A stretch of 49,122 nucleotides of DNA from Nitrospira sp. (GCA_005116965.1 SWDG01000027.1:135550-184671), one strand, 5' to 3'. Positions 35,941 through 45,757 are shown, numbered from the stretch's first letter. The notes: generated by a model from the letters alone, not told the origin. Numbers and translations: made by a program.

Positions 35941-36237
35941 TTAGGCAGATACTCGTTCCCATTCTCTCGCCCGAGCAGCGAAGGCGTCTTTGTACTTCAG
36001 CCAATCATGCAGCGTCGCTGGATCAAAGTCTGCGCCGTTCGGCCACACCAGCGTTTTCACCTCAGGATCCACGGCCACTTGGTTGAACAACTGGAGATCC
36101 AGTAGCGGACCATAGAGTTCGCCTGCAAGGACGGGCTTGAGATAAATGATTTGCTCCGTGTCGTCAGTAAACTGCACTCTCAGCGTATACGGTTCGACAA
36201 TCTCGATAGACCGCACCTGATAAATAGGATGTTTCAT
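35941..36237 (-). CDS. DUF2442 protein
   Basis: A 98-residue protein (MKHPIYQVRSIEIVEPYTL ... LVWPNGADFDPATLHDWL) with the DUF2442 end signature WPNG.D..P..L. It lies 7 bases downstream of a DUF4160 gene on the same strand, a pairing that recurs widely in bacteria and is treated as a putative two-gene module, sometimes proposed as toxin-antitoxin. No activity is known for either part. Confidence 0.88.
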   Translation of the reverse strand: MKHPIYQVRSIEIVEPYTLRVQFTDDTEQIIYLKPVLAGELYGPLLDLQLFNQVAVDPEVKTLVWPNGADFDPATLHDWLKYKDAFAARAREWERVSA

Positions 36238-36244
36238 CTTTCTC

Positions 36245-36514
36245 CTAGGTCAACGGCGCAATAGGCAACGGTTTGTGGCCGCCCTGCAATCGATCCCAGT
36301 CGGCTATTAGTTCTGTCTGGTGCAACTCGGCCCATGCCTCGACTAACCGTTGCTGGCGTTTCGGCAACGCCCCAGCCAGCATTTCCACTGGCTCGATCCC
36401 ATACACCGCCACATGCTCTTGGTAGTAAGCATGAAAGTGGGGTGTATGGTGCGAAGCCTGGACCTCGACAAACATTCGGATGATAATCCCGAAAAAGCGA
36501 CACAGCTCAGGCAT
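36245..36514 (-). CDS. DUF4160 protein
   Basis: An 89-residue protein carrying the DUF4160 signature: start MPELCRFFGIIIRMFV, then HHTPHFHAYYQEHVAVYGI, and a C-terminal helix (LPKRQQRLVEAWAELHQTEL). The histidines in HTPHFH could bind metal. Its partner DUF2442 follows 7 bases later. The pair sits between a frameshifted hydrolase and a remnant of the same hydrolase family. Confidence 0.88.
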   Translation of the reverse strand: MPELCRFFGIIIRMFVEVQASHHTPHFHAYYQEHVAVYGIEPVEMLAGALPKRQQRLVEAWAELHQTELIADWDRLQGGHKPLPIAPLT

Positions 36515-36635
36515 TTGTCCATTCTACTCACTTGCCTCATGAGCTGCAATCTTGCCCTCATAGTAATGGGCCTCGTGTCAACCGTTCGAATCCTTCAGCG
36601 ATCCGCCAATAATGCTCTTGCCCGGCTTCTTACAG

Positions 36636-36773
36636 GCTCCTGCCCTGTGAGAAAAAGCCATTCATCGTCCACGAACCGCACATCTCTTTGAGGAGCCGAG
36701 CACATCGGAAGAGGTGGCAGAACACGTGTGCGAGTGGCTTAAGCGTTCGGAAAATGACCGGCATGATGGTTGA
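36636..36773 (+). pseudogene. Remnant of a second dienelactone-hydrolase gene
   Basis: The segment encodes, with one frameshift, LPCEKKPFIVHEPH and then HLFEEPSTSEEVAEHVCEWL before a stop. This matches the last part of the hydrolase at 35245-35894 (ACEKKLIIVPGATHLFEEPG TLEQVAEHARRWF). The catalytic serine and the rest of the gene are absent. Confidence 0.65.
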
Positions 36774-36952
36774 CCGCACCACTACAGAAACGCATATCTT
36801 GGCTCTATGTAGCAAATGAAGGTTGTTGAGATCTTGCCAGCCAGATGTAGCGTTACTTGATACACGACCCATTCCCCTCTACACTTCCTCCCCTTACAGA
36901 ACACAGGCGACACCCGCCGCAGGCTTTTGCGATAGTGAACCAGAGAGGCCCG

Positions 36953-37811
36953 ATGAGGCAGAGCAAGGGGCCAGAATTCATCCGATTTTTTTCGTCCGAT
37001 CATTCAGGTCATGAGAAACCTCGGCGGGTCTGGAACAGCGTCAGAAATAGTGAATAGGTCACTGGAAGTCGCACAAGTCACTGAAGCGGAGCAGCAAGCC
37101 GTCAATAAGAACGGACTTTCTCGAGTAAAGAACCAGGTTCACTGGGCACGTCAGTATCTCGTCTGGACTGGGTACCTTGGATCATCGAAGTGGGGGGTCT
37201 GGAATCTCACGGATAAAGGGATGTCCGTGGATCTTTCAACCCTCAATGCACTCGACATATTCAGATCCGTTCTGGCCAATCGCCCCAAGAAGGCGAAAGA
37301 ATCAGGCGCACAGCAACGTGATGAGGATATTCCGGATGAAGAAGAGCCCAAGGATCATAGGGCTGCGCTGCTTGCAGTAATTAAGTCATTGCCACCAGGT
37401 GGGTTCGAAAGGCTCACGCAACGGCTGCTTCGTGAATCAGGTTTCCAACAGGTCACTGTAACTGGCAAGAGTGGGGACGGAGGAATTGACGGCATAGGGA
37501 CTCTAAAAGTTAATCCCTTCGTCAGTTTCAACGTGCTTTTTCAATGCAAGCGATACCAAGGGGCAGTTACTCCTTCGCACGTCCGTGACTTTCGCGGCGC
37601 CATGATGGGACGTGCAGACAAAGGGCTGATAATTACGACAGGAACCTTTACGCTTGAGGCTAAGAAAGAGGCGAGACGGGATGGAGTTCCACCAATTGAG
37701 CTTGTGGATGGGGACATGCTCGTTGAAATGTTCGAGCAGCACGAACTCGGCTTGATTCCTAAACGGTCCTACGAAATTGACGAGATGTTCTTCCAGGAAT
37801 ACAAGAATTGA
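36953..37811 (+). pseudogene. mrr: Mrr-family restriction endonuclease, frameshifted in a T7 run
   Basis: ATG 36953 (after GAGAGG) starts MRQSKGPEFIRFF, the usual Mrr N-terminus; the frame breaks at seven T (36986-36992). With six T it would continue RPIIQVMRNLGGSGTASEIV and run to 37811, giving about 285 residues. A shorter start at 37011 loses the first 19. The N-terminal winged-helix domain recognises DNA. The C-terminal Mrr_cat nuclease domain has the signature TGKSGDGGIDGIG, then VLFQCKRYQGAVTPSHVRDF (Asp and Gln-x-Lys residues). Mrr enzymes cut methylated foreign DNA (type IV restriction). The frameshift may be a sequencing error, real loss, or phase variation. Confidence 0.8.
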
Positions 37812-38152
37812 TCTCAACCGAGATTCATTAAGGCATCTCCTCTATGTCCAACCATCCTGTGTCACATTAGCGAACAGAGGGATGATTGTCCTTATAGCAC
37901 GTGGTACTAAGACAAATTTCAGGATCATGGGCGCTGCTCCCTCCCCTTGAAGCGTTGTCGTGTCTATCCTCACTTCCTGGTTGACCGGCGCTTCACAGGG
38001 ATCTTGTGTGCCTAGCACCGTCGGCGAACCTCTTTAAGTGCACGCCACTGTTCAGGATGGGCAGCTATCTCAGAATCAAATTCTATAAATGCAAAAATCG
38101 GAAGGGGGGGGAAGGGCCGCTCTCTGAGCTGGAAGGGCGACTGTCTACAAGG
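37812..38152. other. Gene-free stretch
   Basis: About 340 bases between mrr and the helicase terminus. It holds a run of eight G (38104-38111) but no gene, clear hairpin terminator or repeat that I can identify. Confidence 0.5.
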
Positions 38153-41100
38153 TCACGCACTCGGGGAGAGCAGGAAGTCGAAGTCGGCTTTCGTCAGGAC
38201 GCCTTGCCCGGAGCCCCGCACCACGCCGGCCATGACCGCGTCGTACAATTCGAGCTTCCGCTGTTTGAGCGCCACCATCTTCTCCTCGATGCTGTGGCGC
38301 ATGAGAATCCGCACGATCGTGACGGTCTGCTGTTGCCCGATGCGATGCGCGCGGTCCGACGCCTGGCGCTCCACCGCCGGATTCCACCAGGGGTCCAGAT
38401 GAAAAACATAGCTCGCTCGGGTCAGATTCAACCCCTGCCCTCCTGCCTTGAGACTCAAGAGAAACACGCTCGGCTGTTCACTGGTCTGAAACGCCGTCAC
38501 CCGGGCCTTGCGCGCAGCCGACGCCGTAGACCCATCCAACCGGTGGTAGGACAGTCCGTGCCGAGTGCATGCTTCCTGCACGAGGTCCAGAAAGCTGGTG
38601 AACTGCGAGAAGACCAGGGCGCTGTGCCCCTCATCGCGCAAGACCTGGAGCCGCTCCACCAAGAAGCTGAGCTTAGGGGAGGTCTCATCGGTTTGCTTCG
38701 TAAGGAGGCGGGGCGAAAGACAGACCTGCCGCAGTTTGAGAATAGCCGTGAGCGCGATAAACTGGGCCTGCCCGGACGTCTTGGTGCGATAGGCGTCGTC
38801 GATCGTTGAGCGAACCTGATCGACAGTCTGTTGGTAGAGCGCCTTTTGCCGATCCGTCAACTCAAGGAAGACCTCGTGCTCGATTTTCGGCGGGAGGTCC
38901 TGGAGGATCTCAGCCTTGGTTCGCCGCAGAATAAAGGGCCGCGTCCGGCGCAGTATCCGATCGAGCGCGCGACCCGCGACACGTTTCAGGTCGGTCTTGA
39001 AGTGATCGTACTCGCCCAGGAGTCCCGGCACACACAGGTCGATCACGGAGAAATACTCGCCCAGATGGTTTTCAAGTGGCGTACCGGTCAGGGCGATCTT
39101 GAAGCGTCCCTGGAGGCGACGGACCGCGCCTGTCGTGTCCGCCTGAATATTTTTCACCGCCTGTGCTTCGTCGAACACGATCACATGGAACGCCGTTTGC
39201 GCTAAGGTGTCGATATCCCGACGGGCCAACCCATAGGTCGTGAGCACCACCTCGCCGTCTCCAGCGTCGAATGTCCGTTCACGACCGCTATACGCATGAA
39301 CCTTCAAGCCGGGCGCGAAGCGGGCAAGCTCCTGTTCCCAGTTGAAGAGCAGACTTGTCGGCACGACGACCAGATGAGGGCCCTTCACCCCGTGAGCCGT
39401 CTTGATGCGTCCCTCCTTGATCGCGGCCAACAGGCAAATGGTTTGGAGGGTCTTGCCCAATCCCATATCGTCGGCCAAACAGGCACCGAATCGATGCTCG
39501 TAGAGAAATGCCAGCCAGGCGTAGCCGTCCTGCTGGTAGGGGCGCACCTTCGCGTGCAGGGCCTTCGGCAACGGCGGCGGCTCGATCCGCTCAAATCCCA
39601 GCAATCGCACCAACACCGCCTCGTCCTCGGCTGGCAGCGACACAGGAATACCCTGCTCGCGCAGCGCCAGCCAATCGAAGATCTGCAACCGGGGCACACG
39701 CACAACGTGCGCTGCTTTCCGATCCTCCGGCGCATCACCCGTAAGGCCAATGATCGCGCGCAACCGCTCCATAGTCTGCCCATCCAAGACCCGCAGACCG
39801 TGCCCAGTGTCGATCATTCCGCCCTGCCGGACGGCTGCCCGCCATTCCGTCTCGTCAATCACCACCCCGTCGCAGCGAATCTCCGGCCGGATCTCGAACC
39901 AGTTGATCCCGGTCCCCTCTCGATCCTGACGCCCGACTTGGACAGTGCAATCCCACCGAACGGGCCGGAGCGGTTTGTCTTCGTACAGCAATGCAATCCC
40001 GGACGCCGTCAGCTTTTCCAAAAGCTCCGGCAACCGCTGGAACAGCACAAGCGGGTCGATCATCATCGCGTCGTACGAGGGCATGCCGCGAAACGCGTCC
40101 AGACCGAAAACCTCGAATGGAATCCGGTACAGCAACACTTCGCGAGGTTTATCGATTGCTTGCAATGCCCACCGCCCTCCTTGGACCTGCAGCCGCACAT
40201 CTTGACTGGTGAACACCGACAGATGGTGACTCAGCCATTGAGCGGCCTCAAGACGGATGCTCCTCGCCCAATCGCTCTGATCCAACGCCGTCTTGATGCG
40301 GCGATCTCGTTCCTTGGCTTCGCCCACTGTGAGCGACGTAAAGAACAGATCGTAGAGCATGGCCTTGCGCTTCTGTGCGCGCAACGGTGCGGACACGGCG
40401 CGGCCCTGCTCCAACGCCCGGATGAAGGCAAAGGTCGAGGCGCTCGGAGCAAATCTGGCGTCACCGCGCCGGCATTCCGTCTGTAGCATCCACGCGGTGG
40501 TCGGCGCGCCGGCCTCGGCTGGAAGCGGCGCCAGAATCAACGCGTACGACACCTCATCGCCTACCGACACAGTGTCGGAAGAATGAACTGGCGCCTCTTC
40601 CCCATCCACACGCAGCAGAACATCACGTAAGGTCTTGTCGGCCTGTTTGCAGATCAAATCAATTTGAGCGGACTGGAATTCGTCTCGCGAGACAGTGAAT
40701 TCCACTTCATGGTGAAGGCCCTGCGATCGCCCATGACCCTGGCCGCCCGGCAAGGTCACCGCGCACAATGTCCCGGCCGGTCCGCCCCCATGGTCATCAG
40801 CGTTGAAACCTTGGAAACCGTTGCGTAACGCACGAAACGAAGCCCATCCACTTTCGTCCTCCAAGCAGAGCAAGCGGCGGCCACTCACGTCGACCACGAA
40901 GCCGCGAATGCAGACGATTCTGTCGAGCGCCGTTCCGTCGGCGATGCAGACCGCGCGAATCCTCACGTCATCACCGGTAAGAGCGATCTCGGTCTTGCTC
41001 CGACAGGTGACCGACGGAGTCCATTCGAGGGCGATAGACTCCAGGCCGGCTTTCATCACGATCGGGAACCGGCGCTTGGAGATACGGAGATAGCGCTCTA

Positions 41101-41788
41101 AGGGCTCGTCCACATACCCTGACGAAAACCAGGACGCATTCAGGAGTGGCCGCAGCTCTGGCGGTAACGCGGGGGTCCATCCTGCAGGAACCCGCACACC
41201 GTTCCGATGGATCACAAGTTGCGGATACGGCTGGCCGGCGTCGATCACGATTTCATAGCCCGACTCAGGGAGACCACCCCCATTCCGCGAGGGGACCGTC
41301 CCCTTGATGGAACCTGTCTGGGCGAGGTCGCCGAGCAACTCAATTCGGAGCGCGGCTAGGTGGGCTTGTTGCCGATCGGACAATGGGAACGTCTCGGGCG
41401 ACAGCAGATGTTTGGTGGCAAAGCAGACACAAAGGATATGCTTGCATAGCCGATCAAAATCCCAGGCCGGACAGTCACAGAACGAAGAGAGAAACCCCTC
41501 GTCGAGAGAAAAGATGACTTCGTACAGGCTGGTTCCCTGAACCTGCGCCGTGAGCGTGGCGCCGTCCTTACCCCAGACATAGTGCTGAAGCCGTTGCTGC
41601 CGGTAATAGTCATATCCCCTGAGCACCGTCTCTTTAGGGGCCATCGTGTACAAATCGTTGACGGTAAAGGCACGAAATGCGGCAACCAGGGCCGCCGAGG
41701 CAGGAGTAGGAATGATGATGGGGCTTTCCTTCGTGTCAGAAAGGGGACTCTCCCCCCCTCTGCGACGAGACGCAGGTGTCTTCCTCAT
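38153..41788 (-). CDS. SWIM zinc-finger, SNF2-type helicase
   Basis: A 1,211-residue helicase. Near the N-terminus lies a SWIM zinc finger (CDC at 104-106, CKH at 115-117). The central part (about 130-650) is the SNF2-associated bacterial region. The C-terminal half is a SNF2/Rad54 motor: DDMGLGKTLQTICLLAA (Walker A, about 775), FDEAQAVKN (Walker B DEAQ), LTGTPLENHLGEYFSVIDL and QASDRAHRIGQQQTV (motif VI). It would translocate on double-stranded DNA and remodel protein-DNA complexes. It is near an Mrr gene but faces it, with about 340 bases between, so a defence link is only a suggestion. No ribosome site is seen before ATG 41788. Confidence 0.9.
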   Translation of the reverse strand: MRKTPASRRRGGESPLSDTKESPIIIPTPASAALVAAFRAFTVNDLYTMAPKETVLRGYDYYRQQRLQHYVWGKDGATLTAQVQGTSLYEVIFSLDEGFLSSFCDCPAWDFDRLCKHILCVCFATKHLLSPETFPLSDRQQAHLAALRIELLGDLAQTGSIKGTVPSRNGGGLPESGYEIVIDAGQPYPQLVIHRNGVRVPAGWTPALPPELRPLLNASWFSSGYVDEPLERYLRISKRRFPIVMKAGLESIALEWTPSVTCRSKTEIALTGDDVRIRAVCIADGTALDRIVCIRGFVVDVSGRRLLCLEDESGWASFRALRNGFQGFNADDHGGGPAGTLCAVTLPGGQGHGRSQGLHHEVEFTVSRDEFQSAQIDLICKQADKTLRDVLLRVDGEEAPVHSSDTVSVGDEVSYALILAPLPAEAGAPTTAWMLQTECRRGDARFAPSASTFAFIRALEQGRAVSAPLRAQKRKAMLYDLFFTSLTVGEAKERDRRIKTALDQSDWARSIRLEAAQWLSHHLSVFTSQDVRLQVQGGRWALQAIDKPREVLLYRIPFEVFGLDAFRGMPSYDAMMIDPLVLFQRLPELLEKLTASGIALLYEDKPLRPVRWDCTVQVGRQDREGTGINWFEIRPEIRCDGVVIDETEWRAAVRQGGMIDTGHGLRVLDGQTMERLRAIIGLTGDAPEDRKAAHVVRVPRLQIFDWLALREQGIPVSLPAEDEAVLVRLLGFERIEPPPLPKALHAKVRPYQQDGYAWLAFLYEHRFGACLADDMGLGKTLQTICLLAAIKEGRIKTAHGVKGPHLVVVPTSLLFNWEQELARFAPGLKVHAYSGRERTFDAGDGEVVLTTYGLARRDIDTLAQTAFHVIVFDEAQAVKNIQADTTGAVRRLQGRFKIALTGTPLENHLGEYFSVIDLCVPGLLGEYDHFKTDLKRVAGRALDRILRRTRPFILRRTKAEILQDLPPKIEHEVFLELTDRQKALYQQTVDQVRSTIDDAYRTKTSGQAQFIALTAILKLRQVCLSPRLLTKQTDETSPKLSFLVERLQVLRDEGHSALVFSQFTSFLDLVQEACTRHGLSYHRLDGSTASAARKARVTAFQTSEQPSVFLLSLKAGGQGLNLTRASYVFHLDPWWNPAVERQASDRAHRIGQQQTVTIVRILMRHSIEEKMVALKQRKLELYDAVMAGVVRGSGQGVLTKADFDFLLSPSA

Positions 41789-41881
41789 GGTGCGACACTA
41801 TAGCGACCGGGAGAGAGCCTCATCAAGCAGCGTTGGACGATTGCTCGCGCAGCTACATAGGGGCGGTTGCCGTAGAAGCGC

Positions 41882-42427
41882 TCAGGAATGCCGTGGGTTA
41901 AATTTCTCTTTCACAACTTCCAGCACTTTCCTCGCTGCGTCGTTCGCGGAGAGCGCAGTCGCGTCTATGGCCACTTCAGGGTGGGCCGGCACTTCGTAGG
42001 GATCTTGCAGCCCCGGCACGGTCGAGGACTCTCCCTGTTGGCCTCGCTGATAGGTCCCCTTGTAGTCACGTCGCATAGCCAGCTCCAACGGACACTCCAC
42101 GGCGACCTCGATGAACTGAGGAATCAGGCTGCGGGCAAAGTCTCGATACGCCCGCTTGTTGCCTGTCGCATCGAAGAGAACGGTGACGCCATGAGCGACC
42201 AGTCTTGCACCCATGAACGCGAGCGAACGATAGAACAGATCCCGTTCTGCAACACTGTACGTTGGATGAGGTGTCAACATTCTGCGGACCGTATCCGATT
42301 CGAGTACTTCGACAGGACCAATCTCTTCCAGCTTTGGCTTCAGCGCGGCTGCAATCGTACTCTTTCCGGACGCAGGCAGTCCTGTGAGCCAGATGGCGAA
42401 AGCCTTTGATGTGGCCTCAATCGTCAT
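41882..42427 (-). CDS. cysC: Adenylylsulfate-kinase-like protein
   Basis: A 181-residue P-loop kinase: Walker A GLPASGKST (16-24), ESDTVRRML (sugar/nucleotide-binding helix), FDATGNKRAYRDFARSLI, and PGLQDPYEVPAHPEVAID, a typical CysC end. APS kinases phosphorylate the 3' position of adenylylsulfate to form PAPS. The segment usually reading GFS..DR..NIRR is TYSVAERDLFYRSL here, so related small-molecule phosphotransfer cannot be ruled out. No sulfate adenylyltransferase gene is adjacent. ATG 42427 is the only start upstream of the P-loop. Confidence 0.75.
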   Translation of the reverse strand: MTIEATSKAFAIWLTGLPASGKSTIAAALKPKLEEIGPVEVLESDTVRRMLTPHPTYSVAERDLFYRSLAFMGARLVAHGVTVLFDATGNKRAYRDFARSLIPQFIEVAVECPLELAMRRDYKGTYQRGQQGESSTVPGLQDPYEVPAHPEVAIDATALSANDAARKVLEVVKEKFNPRHS

Positions 42428-42497
42428 GGGTCAGCCAGCAAGAGAGACATGGACGTTCGTTCTATCAGCTGAGGCAAACCGCTAGCGAGTAACGGAC

Positions 42498-42680
42498 TCT
42501 AGCAGGCTGCGGAAAAACTCGATTGATGGCCACAATATGGCCGGAATGTTCCGTACGGTGTTGACGCCGGAATAACTTCAGGATGCTCAAAAAGGCTGTC
42601 CAGCAAGGCCGCAGCGAGCAAAGAGGCGAGGCGTACGCTTCGGTACGTTGAGCCTCTGAGCGATGCGAGAACCCCATCTT
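42498..42680. repeat. Interspersed palindromic repeat (copy C, partly rearranged)
   Basis: Contains atgctcaaaaaggctgtcca then gcaaggccgcagcgagcaaa, gcgtacgcttcggtacgttg and gcctctgagcgatgcgagaa: the full order that is split by IS110 at 31886-33165. A preceding part (gcaggctgcggaaaaactcg) is a separate fragment of the same end. Confidence 0.7.
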
Positions 42681-42705
42681 CTGTTCTGTGTATCTCGGCA
42701 CGTAC

Positions 42706-43545
42706 TTATGACTTCAGCGCAGCAAACTGCTGTTTGAATGTCTGGATCTTGAGCAGATAGGTTCTCACATCATGGTCGCCGCAGCGTTGGTGGGGTGTGA
42801 GACGAAAGTTCCGCTTCGTATAGTCACGGCCCGCCCCGGCACCACAGAGATGAATGACTGCAGCGAGGTCCTGCTTTTGCTGGAACGTCGCCGGGTGCTG
42901 TCCGACCAATTTTGCCACATGACGGTCGAGGGACGCGGCGGTCAGCTCAATCGCGTGACCTGGGATGATTCTGGTGTAGAGGCCATTGAACCAACAGGAG
43001 TTGAGGTTGTGCCAGGGCCCGTCTTCGACGACGACATGGTTGTGGATACAGTAGCGTATCCCTTCCTGAAACGTGCCGTCGGTGATTTGAAACATGCCGA
43101 CTGCCGTCGAGGCCGGTTGGTACCACTCCAGCGGATTCGACGAGACGACGCGCCACCGCCAGTAGGTTCGTGCCACGGGATTACCCGAGCCTTCGGCTTG
43201 AGCCAAGGCCGCGAGCAGTTCGGGTGTCATAATGGCTGTCGAATGTGTCTCGAACAACGCGCCGTATTCTTGCCACGTCTGGCGAGGATTCTTGCTGAGT
43301 GCCTTCTCTACGGGAAAGAACAATTCCGTCGGTTTATAAAACGTGTGATAGGCCCAATTGATCCCCAACAGGAGGACGAAAAGCAGGAGGGCGCTGATTC
43401 CTAACCGTGTCGCGGGTGGTGTTCGACCGACGGCCCGGAGAAACGTGCAGAGATTCTTCCACCGCCGATGAACGAAGTGTGCCATCGACCTCACTGGGTG
43501 AGGATGGTGAGGGCGAGTAGGGCGGGTGTGGCGGCGAGGGGACAT
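42706..43545 (-). CDS. Membrane-anchored lytic-transglycosylase-like protein
   Basis: About 279 residues; ATG 43545 is the first in the frame that yields a short basic tail and one membrane helix (LGISALLLFVLLLGINWAYH). The exported part resembles an SLT-type fold: LLAALAQAEGSGNPVA contains the likely catalytic Glu, and STAVGMFQITDGTFQ matches the GLMQ-type loop. YCIHNH and several cysteines follow. Such enzymes cleave peptidoglycan for insertion of machines or for cell-wall turnover. No ribosome site is evident; the frame continues upstream to 43695, but with no better start. Confidence 0.7.
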   Translation of the reverse strand: MSPRRHTRPTRPHHPHPVRSMAHFVHRRWKNLCTFLRAVGRTPPATRLGISALLLFVLLLGINWAYHTFYKPTELFFPVEKALSKNPRQTWQEYGALFETHSTAIMTPELLAALAQAEGSGNPVARTYWRWRVVSSNPLEWYQPASTAVGMFQITDGTFQEGIRYCIHNHVVVEDGPWHNLNSCWFNGLYTRIIPGHAIELTAASLDRHVAKLVGQHPATFQQKQDLAAVIHLCGAGAGRDYTKRNFRLTPHQRCGDHDVRTYLLKIQTFKQQFAALKS

Positions 43546-43732
43546 AGTGGCAGAGTAACAAAAACAGATAAATTCTTCCTCTTCGAGATTAAGTGGTGTG
43601 GGTGCGCACAACAGTTCTGTGAGATGCTGAATGCGTGAACGATCTTGATTTGCAGTTAGGACGAGTTCAAGATGCCCGAGAAATAGTGGGCTCATCTCAT
43701 GCGCAGTAAGCCGTAGGCTCTAGGAGGCTTGT

Positions 43733-45032
43733 ATGCAACGACGTGTCGTGCTGAGCGTCGCCCTGCTGGCGATCTTGATATCCCCCTCTGCGTTCCGCAC
43801 TTCGACCGGTGCGCGGTGTCGGCATTGAGCTGAGTCCAGAAATGGCCAGGCAAGCGGTTCGGCTCCATCCTGCCTTGGAGTTCAGGGTGGATGATGCGGA
43901 GACGGTGGAGATCGCGGAAACCTTCGACGTCATTATCCTCGCTGATGTGGTGGGCCACTTGCAGGATGTGGGAGCCGCCTTCAGGCGGCTGCACCAAGCC
44001 TGCACTCCACACACGCGCATCATTGTCGCCTACTACAATTATCTGTGGGAACCGGTTCTTCGGCTCAGCGAAATGCTTGGGTGGAAGATGCCTCAGCCAA
44101 AGCAAAGTTGGCTCTCTCCAGAAGACATCGCCAATCTTTTACGCTTGGCCGACTTTGAGGTGGTGAAGACGGAACGGCGATTGCTGTTACCGATAAAGAT
44201 TCCGTTCCTTTCCTCATTTTGCAACAAGGTCCTCGCCCATGTATCGGGAGTTCGCAAGTTGTGTCTCAGTCACTATGTGGTGGCTCGACCGCGCCTTCGG
44301 AGACTGGAACGTCCCTACTCGACAACAATTGTCATCCCTTGTCGAAATGAACGTGGAAATATCGACGCGGCGCTCAAACGGATTCCACGATTCGGCGGCC
44401 GCCAACAGATCATTTTTGTCGACGGGCACTCGAGCGATGGGACGCCGGAAGAGATTCGGCGCCTGATGGCCTGCTATCCAGGTAAAGATATCAAGCTGCT
44501 GGTGCAAGACGGCAAGGGAAAAGGTGACGCGGTGCGCAAAGGCTTTGCCCATGCCACTGGTGACGTGCTCATGATTCTTGATGCGGATCTGACGATGCCG
44601 CCGGAAGCTCTTCCGACGTTCTACGAGGCACTGACGACTGGAAAGGGCGAGTTCATCAACGGCTGTCGCCTTGTGTATCCTATGGAAGCGCAGGCCATGC
44701 GTCTGCTCAATCTGATCGGGAACAAGTGTTTTAGTCTGGCGTTCTCATGGCTCTTGAATCAGCGGATCAAAGATACGCTGTGTGGAACCAAGGTCCTATT
44801 CAGACGCGATTACGAACGATTGGCTGCGAATCGGGATTATTTTGGAGATTTCGATCCCTTTGGAGATTTCGACCTGTTGTTCGGAGCATCAAAGCTGAAT
44901 CTACAGATCGTCGAGATTCCGATTCGGTATCAAGCGCGGGCCTATGGTAGTACCAATATCCAGCGATTTGCGCACGGGTGGTTGTTGCTCAAGATGACGG
45001 TCTATGGATTCTTTCGTCTGAAGGCCGTGTGA
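43733..45032 (+). pseudogene. Methyltransferase-glycosyltransferase fusion, N-terminus out of frame
   Basis: An AGGAGG 5 bases before ATG 43733 marks the real translation start, but that frame closes after 31 codons; the main frame is open from GTG 43809 to 45032 (407 residues). The first 170 residues are the later part of a SAM-dependent methyltransferase (RGVGIELSPEMARQAVRL, FDVIILADVVGHLQDVG) that lacks the glycine-rich motif I, which is encoded out of frame just upstream. The rest is a GT2 glycosyltransferase (TTIVIPCRNERGNIDAAL, VDGHSSDGTPEEIRRL, ILDADLTMPPEALP). Such fusions modify surface glycans or lipids. The frameshift may be a sequencing error; the glycosyltransferase part looks intact. 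Confidence 0.7.
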
Positions 45033-45757
45033 TGTCCGACGACGTTCTCCATCGGCATCGAATCGTGTGGCAGCAGAAACCTGTGCTTCGACGGTTGTAT
45101 GAAGATTGGTATAGGGAGATCGTCGCCTGGTTAGTGCCTGGGCACACGGTTGAGCTCGGCGGAGGGACTGGCAATCTGAAAGAGTATGTGCCCACAGTCT
45201 GTTGTACCGATGTAGTCATGCTGCCGTGGCTGAATGTCGTCGCAGATGCGCAGCGCCTCCCATTTCAGTCCGAGTCATTGGGAAATCTGGTACTGTTTGA
45301 TGCTCTCCACCATATTGAAAATGTCACGCTCTTTTTCGATGATGCACAGCGCGCGCTTCGGGTCGGCGGCAGGATCGTGGTGATGGATCCGTATATCTCT
45401 TGGGCGTCGTGGCCGATCTATCGCTGGTTGCACTCGGAGCCGGTCGACTGTCTGGAAGACCCGCTCGTGCTCAAACCACAACGAACAGATCGTGTGCCGT
45501 TTGACGCCAATCAAGCCATCGCGACGACCTTATTCGAGCGGAACCAGCCGCAGTTCCATTCGCGGTATCCACGACTCGCTGTTCAACACATCCGACGAAT
45601 GGCCTGCGCGGCGTACCCGTTGAGCGGCGGCTTTGACCATCCCTCGCTTCTGCCTCAGTGGATGGTCATGCCGATGTTGCGCGTGGAGCCTATGCTGGAG
45701 CGATTGGGGCACCTGCTTGCCTTCCGCATACTTGTCGTCATTGAACGACAAGCGTAG
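45032..45757 (+). CDS. Class I SAM-dependent methyltransferase
   Basis: A 241-residue enzyme; its ATG shares the A of the TGA of the preceding gene, so translation is coupled. Motif I is HTVELGGGTGNLKEY, motif II CCTDVVMLPWLNVVADAQ, then LPFQSESLGNLVLFDALHHI and VGGRIVVMDPYISW. It probably modifies a sugar, lipid or small molecule in the same pathway as the upstream fusion protein. The substrate is unknown. Confidence 0.85.
   Translation: MSDDVLHRHRIVWQQKPVLRRLYEDWYREIVAWLVPGHTVELGGGTGNLKEYVPTVCCTDVVMLPWLNVVADAQRLPFQSESLGNLVLFDALHHIENVTLFFDDAQRALRVGGRIVVMDPYISWASWPIYRWLHSEPVDCLEDPLVLKPQRTDRVPFDANQAIATTLFERNQPQFHSRYPRLAVQHIRRMACAAYPLSGGFDHPSLLPQWMVMPMLRVEPMLERLGHLLAFRILVVIERQA

Noticed and set aside
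36583-36594. tRNA-like word GTTCGAATCC
   Set aside because: The flanking bases do not form a T-arm stem or acceptor stem, and no anticodon arm precedes it.
39296-40486. 396-codon plus-strand frame opposite the SNF2 helicase
   Set aside because: Antisense shadow of a well-supported helicase gene; no recognisable domain or ribosome site.
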